DNA of 64,000 nucleotides from NCBI GenBank assembly GCA_036417435.1, contig CM070899.1, forward strand, positions 151,728,237 to 151,792,236. Reading direction: 5' to 3'. This document shows, piece by piece, positions 57,410 to 64,000 of this stretch. The position numbers were made by a program, and so were the translations under genes. Position 1 is the first letter of the stretch; every line of letters starts with the position of its first letter. A model generated the notes under the pieces. That model worked only from the letters and a program-made list of their open reading frames with translations. It ran no database searches and was not told the origin of the DNA. The DNA comes from Inia geoffrensis (Eukaryota > Chordata > Mammalia > Artiodactyla > Iniidae).

Positions 57410-58310
57410 GTCACCCCGCCGGCTGAGGGCGGCAAGGCCGTTTACGCGCCACGTCGGGGAGATCCGGACACCGGGCGGTCTCTGGGCGGCGACGTGCACT
57501 TCGAATCAAAACCGCGCCGGGGCCGGGCGGAACTCCGAGGCGGTTGCCGGGTCGCAAGGTTTGGACGTCCCCTCCCGGCTACAGCAAAGCGAGGCAAGAG
57601 AGCCGCGCGCACGCGCACACAGCGATCCGGTCTCCCGCCGGCGCGCGAGCGCTTCCCACGCCCAGTGCGTGAGTCCCCGCCCCTAGCCACGGCGCGCCGT
57701 GGGGCGGGGCGAGGCGGGGCTTCGCGAGGAGCCACGGGACGCAGCACCAATCGCGGTGCTCCTCCGCCTCGGGGTTCGGTTTGAAATTCTGCGCAGGCCT
57801 AACGGCTCGCGGAACGGCTACCGGGAGTGAGACCGCCGGTGCTTGCGGGTGGTTGCTGCGCTCGGACGCCCGCCCGCTTGGAGCGTCCACCATGAGGAGA
57901 AGGTGCGGGTTGTGGGGGAGTCAAGGGGGCGTGGGAGGGATCGGTGCTGGTCCCGGGTGCGGGGCGGTGGCGGGGCTGGGCGGAGTCCGAAAGGCCGCCT
58001 TAGGCCGTGGGCCGGGGTGTCTCATTAGCCGGCGCCCGAGTGAGGCTGGAAGAAGCCAGCCACGGTTGGGAAGTGGCGAGCCGGTGCACGGGCCGCGGGC
58101 CCTTGGCGGGGTGGAGGCCAGACCTGACGCGCGCCTTCCCCGGGGCCGCGGGCTTCCGCAGGCCCCGACGCCCGGGCGTGGGCCGAGCGCAGGTGCCGGG
58201 GAGAAGCGGCGGGAGGCCAGGCGGAGCCGCGGCGCACCCGGTGCGGGGCGGTCAGAGCTGGCGTCCGCGAGCCCCACCCTCTCCGCCAGCAAAGCGTCTC
58301 AGGTGCTGCT
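57410..58310 (+). promoter_or_regulatory. CpG-island promoter of PRC1
   Basis: Very CpG-rich. GGGCGGGGCGAGGCGGGGC (57702-57720) gives Sp1-type boxes. CCAAT is at 57747-57751 and the cell-cycle homology region TTTGAA at 57780-57785, about 30 bases apart. CCAAT (NF-Y) plus CHR (DREAM, B-MYB/FOXM1) is the usual layout of G2/M genes, which fits PRC1. Binding is inferred. Confidence 0.75.
57892..57902 (+). CDS. PRC1: PRC1 first coding exon (partial gene)
   Basis: PRC1 cross-links antiparallel microtubules at the spindle midzone and is needed for cytokinesis. Only the first 11 coding bases are in the window: ATG AGG AGA AG, giving Met-Arg-Arg and the first two bases of a serine codon, followed by the donor GTGCGG. 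This matches the start of PRC1 (MRRS). The call also rests on the CpG island with G2/M elements and on the position directly downstream of VPS33B in the same orientation, as in human. Intron 1 extends from 57903 to beyond 64000, and I see no candidate for exon 2. The long CpG-island open frame 57781-58377 is not the product. Confidence 0.82.
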
Positions 58311-59247
58311 GCTTGGCACCGACGGCTTGTTCAAAGTCCTTAGTCTTTTATGGTCAGTGTTTCTAGTTTTTCTTTAAATAAAGACGTGCAGTTTTTAATT
58401 TATCGTTGCTTTTCCATGTATCTGGGTTGCAGTGTTAACACTTTACTTGAATTGGAAAGATAGCTTGGTTTTCTTGCAAGTTGAAAAACTCCGATAAAGG
58501 AATTTTTTTCCCGTCGTTTTAACAACTTCTCAGGCAGTGCTGGGAAAGGAGTGTCCAAATTGAAATTGGGACCAGACGCACCACACTGCCACCTACCAGC
58601 CTTATGACTTTGGGCAAAAATGTTGAATGTCAGTTTGTTCATCTCTAAAATAAAAACAATGCCGGTGCATAGGACTTTTGTGTTAAAAGCGATGCAGACG
58701 TTAACCTTATTTTCTCTAAGTAGTGGGTGAAGCATTGTAATGATTCATTATTAAATAATTTATAGTCATTAGTCAAACTGATTGATGTATGGCTTTGTAA
58801 GTTTTCTCCTTCCATGATTACTAATTCCGACCGTTCTTTTTCAAATGCTTGCCCTCGTGAGAATGGGAATGGAGTACACATTACTGGTACCATTGGAAGA
58901 ACAGATCTCAGGTGTAAGGTTGTGGATTACAAATATCTTATATAAAAGACAGCACATTTAAGCTGCTGTGCGTTTCAGCTAATGACGCATTTTGAGGACT
59001 AGTAAAATTTTAAATGACATTTTACAGGAAACTCTTACTCCAAGTCCATTAACAGTTTTTGGATTGTTCAGGCATCTACTGCTTTCAAGAAAGTAAATGA
59101 AGAGGGAGGAAAAGTTATCAATTAACTTTGGTTCCAGGCTGACAGATATAATTAGGCTTTAAAAGAGCAACTGGAATTACTCTACTAACAAAACCACAAT
59201 TTCAGGTAATCTGGATTTCAGATATTCATATTTAGAGAGGACTGTGG
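58311..59247. other. PRC1 intron 1, first part
   Basis: Unique-looking intronic sequence with no exon seen. A decayed antisense MIR-like phrase may lie near 58590. Confidence 0.45.
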
Positions 59248-59248
59248 G

Positions 59249-59452
59249 GCTTCCCAGGTGGCGCAGTGGTTGGGAGTCCGCCTGCCGATGCAGGGGACGC
59301 GGGTTCGTGCCCCGGTCCGGGAGGATCCCGCGTTCCGCGGAGCGGCTGGGCCTGCGCGTCCGGAGCCTGTGCTCCGCAGCGGGAGAGGCCGCAGCAGTGA
59401 GAGGCCTGCGTACCGCAAAAAAATAAAAATATAAATAAATAAATAAATAGGA
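59249..59452 (+). mobile_element. CHR-2-type SINE with short body
   Basis: Sense copy flanked by AGGACTGTG. The 'CCCGTGAGCCATGGCCGCTGAG' part present in most copies is missing. Confidence 0.93.
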
Positions 59453-59869
59453 CTGTGAGAAGTATGCCTGAGGAACATGGGTATCAAAATGGTCACTGAA
59501 TTAACTATTGGCTATCGATTTCTGAAGCAGGTTGTACAGAGGAGCTTAACAAAGCTTCTCTGGAGGGCTATTTAGGAAAAAATAGGACAGTGTATCAGTA
59601 GAATGCTGCCAGAAGGTAGGAAATCATTTAGAGGGTCATTTGGGATATCTTCCAGTCTAGTGACTTAGGTTCAAGAGACTGGAAAAATTGGCCCCCTTTT
59701 CAATCTCTGTATTCTTGGGTGGTATTCTTGTAAGCACCCTCAGTTTTTAAGTGATGTATTAAGAAAAAAGTCTCAAGTTTGCACCTTTTATGGGACTACC
59801 TGAAGCCGTTTAGAAAGGCACTACATAATTGTACCATGATGATTATTTTTGTAACATTTTTTATGCATT

Positions 59870-59951
59870 TATTTTTAAAGTCATTGAAATTTACAATGTT
59901 GTGTTTAATGTATGCTGTACAGCAAAGTGATTCAGTTATATACATATATAT
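59870..59951 (-). mobile_element. L1 3'UTR fragment, antisense
   Basis: 'TGTATGCTGTACAGCAAAGTGATTCAG' is antisense L1 3'UTR, cut by the next SINE. Confidence 0.7.
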
Positions 59952-60171
59952 TCTTTTTTTTTTTTTTTTTTTTTTTAAATGGTACGCGGGCCTCTCACTC
60001 CCGTGGCCCCTCCCGTCAGGGAGCACAGGCTCCGGACGTGCAGGCTCAGTGGCCATGGCTCACGGGCCCAACAGCTCCGTGGCATGTGGGATCTTCCCAG
60101 ACCGGGGCACGAACCCATGTCCCCTGCATCGGCAGGCAGACTCTCAACCACTGCGCCACCACAGAAGCCCC
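59952..60171 (-). mobile_element. CHR-2-type SINE
   Basis: Antisense copy starting with a long poly-T and ending GCCACCACAGAAGCCCC. TATTCTTTTTT lies at both ends. Confidence 0.93.
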
Positions 60172-60236
60172 TATTCTTTTTTTTTTTTTTTTCTATTCTT
60201 TTTTTAAACACTATTTTTTAAATTTATTATTATTAT

Positions 60237-60565
60237 TTTAAAATTTTATTTATTAATTTATTTTTGGCTGTGTTGGGTCCTCGTTGCTTCGCTTGGGCTT
60301 TCTCTAGTTGTGGCGAGCAGGGGCTACTCTTTGTTGCGGTGCGTGGGCTTCTCATGGTGGTGGCTTCTCTTGTTGTGGAGCACGGGCTGCAGGTCCACAG
60401 GCTTCAGTAGTTGTGGCTCACGGGCTTTAGAGCGCAGGCTCAGTACTTGTGGCGTACCGGGTTAGTTGCTCCGTGGCATGTGGGATCTTCCCAGACCAGG
60501 GATCGAACCCGTGTCCCCTGCATTGGCAGGCGGATTCTTAACCACTGCACCGCCAGGGAAGCCCC
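60237..60565 (-). mobile_element. CHR-1-type SINE
   Basis: Antisense long-form copy ending ACCGCCAGGGAAGCCCC. Confidence 0.92.
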
Positions 60566-61785
60566 ACGTCTTCTTTATCTATTCATCTGTCAGTGGACAT
60601 TTAGGTTGTTTCCATGTCTTGGCTATTGTAAGTAGTGCTGCTGTGAACATAGGGGTGCATGTATTTTTTCAAATTATAGTTAGTCTGGGTGTATGCCCCA
60701 GGAGTGGAATTGCTGGATCATATGGCAACTTTGTTTTTAGTTTTTTGAGGAACCTCCACACTGTCTTCCATAGTGGCTGCACCAACTTACATTCCCACCA
60801 ATAGTGTAGGAGGTTTCCCTTTTCTCCACACCCTCTCCAGCATTTGTTATTTGTAGACTTTTTATGATGGCCATTCTGACCAGTGTGAGGTGGTACATCA
60901 CTGTAGTTTTGATTTGCATTTCTCTAATAATTAGTGATGTTGAGCATCTTTTCATGTGTCTGCTGGCCATCTGTATGTCTTTGGAGAAATGTCTATTAAG
61001 GTCTTCTGCCCATTTTTCGATTGGGTTGTTTGGTTTTTTTGTTGTTGAATTGTATGAGCTGTTGGTATATTTTGGAGATGAAGCCCTTATCTGTTGCATC
61101 GTTTGCAAATGTTTTCTCCCATTCTGTAGGTTGTCTTTTCATTTTTTTTTGGTTTCCTTTGCTGTGCAACAGCCTGTAGGTTTGATTAGGTTCTTTTTGT
61201 TTATATTTGTTTTTATTTCTATTGCCTTGGGAGACTGACCTAAGAAAACAGTGGTACGATTTATGTAGGAGAATGTTTTGCTTATGTTCTCGTCTAGGAG
61301 TTTTATGGTGTCGTGACTTATATTTAAGTCTTTAAGCCATTTTGAGTTTATTTTTGTGTGTGGTGTGATGGTGTGTTCTAACTTCATTGATTTACATGCA
61401 GCTGTCCAGCTTTCCTAACACTGCTTGCTGAAGAGACTGTCTTTTCCCCATTGTGTATTCTTGCCTCCTTTGTCAAAGATTAATTGTCCATAGGTGTATG
61501 GGTTTATCTCTGGGCACTGTATTCTGTTCCATTTATCCAAATGTCTGTTCTTTTGCCAGTACCATGCTGTTTTGATTACCGTAGCTTTGTAGTATTGTCT
61601 GAAGTCTGGGAGGGTTATGCCTCCTGCTTTGTTCTTTTTCCTCAGGATTGCTTTGGCAATTCTGGGTCTTTTATGGTTCCACATAAATTTTAGGATTATT
61701 TGTTCTATTTCTGTGAAAAATGTCCTGGATAATTTGATAGGGATCACATTAGATCTGTAGATTGAGTAGTATACCATGATAATTA
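60566..61785 (-). mobile_element. L1 ORF2 C-terminal part, antisense
   Basis: A minus-strand open frame at 61777-61415 encodes the post-RT region of ORF2 (includes [20 protein letters not shown]). The match continues to 60566 through the end of ORF2, with frame breaks. It forms an inverted pair with the L1 at 62849-63967. Confidence 0.9.
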
Positions 61786-61849
61786 TTATTCACAGTGACT
61801 GCACTCAGGCGTCGTAAGATCATACAGCTTTTTTGAAACATCTTTATTT

Positions 61850-62515
61850 GTTCAAAAATTCTTCTTGAATGTTTATTATATATAAGACACCATTCTAAGT
61901 GTTGGGGATTCAGCAGTGAACACAACTAACAACCTTGCCCTTTAGAGGTTACATTTTAATAACAAAATAAAAAGGTAATAAGTAAGCAAATTTTACATTA
62001 AATGGTAATAAGTGCTATGGAGAGAAATCAAGCAGAGAAAGGGGATAAGTACTGAAGGTGTGGGAAAGGGGAGTTGCAGTGTTAAAGAGATTGGTCAGGA
62101 AAGGCCTCCGTGAGAAGGTGATCTTTGAGAAAAGACCTACAGGCGGCAAGGGGCAAGCCATGGGACACCTAGGGGAAGACAGTCTGGGTTGAGGGAATAG
62201 CAAATGCCAGTGCCTGAGGTAGGATAGTGCCCGGTGGGTTCCCGAAAGAGTAAGGAGTCCAGTGTGACTGGAGTAGATTAAAGGGCTCTGGAGGCCTTTG
62301 TAAAGGCAGAAGCTTTTCCTCTAAGGTAAGGAATCATTGGAGGATTTTGAGGGCATGGAGGCTTGTGGCTTCTGTGCACACAGTAAGCTTAAGGAGGCCA
62401 AGGCAGAAGCAGGGAGACCATTCAAAAGACCAGGGCAGTGGTACAGATGAAGAGATGATGGTGGTGACTTGGACCAGGGAGGTAAAGGCAGAAGCGGGGA
62501 GGGGTGAGATTCTGG
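61850..62515 (-). mobile_element. L2 LINE 3' end, antisense
   Basis: 'GTGTTGGGGATTCAGCAGTGAACAC', 'GTAATAAGTGCTATGGAG' and 'GGAAAGGCCTCCGTGAG' are reverse complements of the L2 3' region. Confidence 0.75.
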
Positions 62516-62520
62516 CTGTC

Positions 62521-62729
62521 TTTTTTTTTTTTTTCCCTTCCCCTTAATATTTATTTATTTATTTAGGCCGCACCAGATCTTAGTTGCGGCACACGGGATC
62601 TTTAGTTGCGACATGCGAACTCTTAGTTACAGCATGCATGTGGGATCTAGTTCCCTGACTAGGGCTCGAACCCAGCCCCTCTGCACTGGGAGCGTGGAGT
62701 CCTACTCACTGGACCACCAGGGAAGTCTT
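62521..62729 (-). mobile_element. tRNA-derived SINE, diverged
   Basis: Antisense copy ending ACCACCAGGGAAGTC. Confidence 0.88.
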
Positions 62730-62848
62730 TTGAAAGTAAGGGTAATGGCAGGGATGTAAGAAAGAGGTGTCAGAATGATATAAGAATTAAACTCGTATAA
62801 TTGGAATGTTGTGAAGAGTTTTTTAATTCTTTGAAAATTTTACTGTCT

Positions 62849-63967
62849 TCCAAAATATATAAACAGCTCATGCAGCTCAATATTAAAAAAACAACCCAAT
62901 CAAAAAATGGGCAGAAGACCTAAATAGACATTTCTCCAAAGAAGACATACAGATGGCAAAGAGGCACATGAAAAGCTGCTCAACTGGGCTTCCCTGGTGG
63001 CGCAGTGGTTGAGAGTCCGCCTGCCGATGCAGGGGACACGGATTCGTGCCCCGGTCCGGGAAGATCCCACATGCCGTGGAGCAGCTGGACCCATGAGCCA
63101 TGGCCGCTGAGCCTGCGCATCCGGAGCCTCTGCTCCGCAACGGGAGAGGGCCACAACAGTGAGAGGCCCGCATACCACAAAAAAAAAAAAAAAGAAAGAA
63201 AAGCTGCTCAACATCACTAATTGTTAGAGAAATGCAAATCAAAACTACAATGAGGTATCACCTCACACCAGTTAGAATGGGCATCATCAGAAAATCTACA
63301 AACAGCAAATGCTGGAGAAGGTGTGGAGAAAAGGGAACTCTCTTGCACTGTTGGTGGAAATGTAAATTGATGCAGCCACTATGGAGAACAGTATCGAGGT
63401 TCCTTAAAAAACTAAAAATAGAATTACCATATGACCCAGCAATCCCACTACTGGGCATACACCCAGAGAAAACCATAATTCAGAAAGAAACATGCACCCC
63501 AATGTTCATTGCAGTACTATTTAAAATAGCCAGGTCATGGAAGCAACCTAAATGCCCATCGACAGACAAATGGATAAAGAAGTTGTGGTACATATATACA
63601 ATGGAATATTACCCAGCCATAAAAAGGAACGAAATTGGGTCATTTGTAGAGACGTGGATGTATCTAGAGACTGTCATACAGAGTGAAGTAAGTCAGAAAG
63701 AGAAAAACAAATATCATATATTAATGCATATATATGGAACCTAGAAAAATGGTACAGATGAACCGGTTTGCAGGGCAGAAATAGAGACACAGATGTAGAG
63801 AACAAACGTATGGACACCAAGGGGGGAAGCGGTGGAGGTGGGGTGGGGTGGTGGGATGAATTGGGAGATTGGGATTGACATGTATACACTAATATGTATC
63901 AAACAGATAACTAATAAGATAGATAACTAATAACTGCTGTATAAAAAATAAATAAAATTCAAAAAAA
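62849..63967 (+). mobile_element. 5'-truncated L1 (ORF2 end, 3'UTR, poly-A)
   Basis: Flanked by GAAAATTTTACTGTC (62834) and GAAAATTATACTGTC (63969). The ORF2 end contains [17 protein letters not shown] and [16 protein letters not shown] and runs open from 63232 to 63744. The 3'UTR and AATAAAATTC then lead to the A-tail. A SINE at 62986-63197 interrupts it. Confidence 0.94.
62986..63197 (+). mobile_element. CHR-2-type SINE inside L1
   Basis: Sense copy flanked by perfect AAAAGCTGCTCAAC duplications within the L1. Confidence 0.95.
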
Positions 63968-64000
63968 AGAAAATTATACTGTCATGAGAACTGCTTCTAG

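Noticed and set aside
57781..58377. 198-codon plus-strand open frame through the PRC1 CpG island, followed by AATAAA
   Set aside because: GC-rich islands give long chance frames on both strands. It starts in the PRC1 5'UTR, reads through the exon 1 donor and matches no family I know.
1..64000. CRISPR arrays, operons, bacterial or phage elements
   Set aside because: The window is mammalian. The repeats found are dispersed retroposons, and no regular spacer array exists.

Overview
The window is nuclear DNA from a mammal and almost certainly from a cetacean. It carries about three dozen tRNA-derived SINEs with the head 'CTTCCCTGGTGGCGCAGTGG'. These are the CHR-1/CHR-2 type families of whales, dolphins and hippos, together with shorter relatives. 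Many have clear target-site duplications, and the CHR-2 copies are very similar to each other. L1 3' ends of the cetartiodactyl type, L2, MIR, MER2-like and MER5-like fragments fill most of the remaining space. Genes are split by GT-AG introns and begin at CpG-rich promoters.

Layout. 1-4000: antisense 5' part of an L1 that runs off the left edge. 4000-10750: repeats only, including four successive SINEs at 7275-8480 and a short GDPGP1-like fragment at 7051-7142. 10793-11950: GDPGP1, with its whole reading frame in one exon. 13500-22400: the TTLL13 locus, clearly a pseudogene here, with a local duplication and a hairpin at its upstream edge. 23829-29822: NGRN (three coding exons). 30300-34400: repeats plus one unassigned gene-like remnant. 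34864-54073: VPS33B (23 coding exons, intact, 617 codons). 57410-58310: the CpG-island promoter and first coding exon of PRC1. Intron 1 of PRC1, full of L1 and SINE copies, fills the rest to 64000. All genes are on the plus strand.

Gene order GDPGP1-TTLL13-NGRN-VPS33B-PRC1 fits the region matching human 15q26.1. NGRN and VPS33B are only about 5 kb apart, which as I recall is the mouse-like arrangement. In human they are separated by the block containing BLM and FURIN. The genes do not form a pathway. GDPGP1 repairs a mis-made sugar nucleotide, NGRN serves mitochondrial 16S rRNA, VPS33B serves endolysosomal trafficking, and PRC1 bundles the mitotic midzone. TTLL13 would have been a tubulin polyglutamylase.

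I found no undescribed molecular system. The best leads are the multiply broken TTLL13, a tandem duplication in VPS33B intron 5 whose two copies each took a different SINE at the same base, repeated SINE insertion at one target site, and a fold-back duplication beside TTLL13. Exon boundaries come from splice signals, reading phase and remembered human or mouse proteins. Repeat family names come from recognition without a library search.
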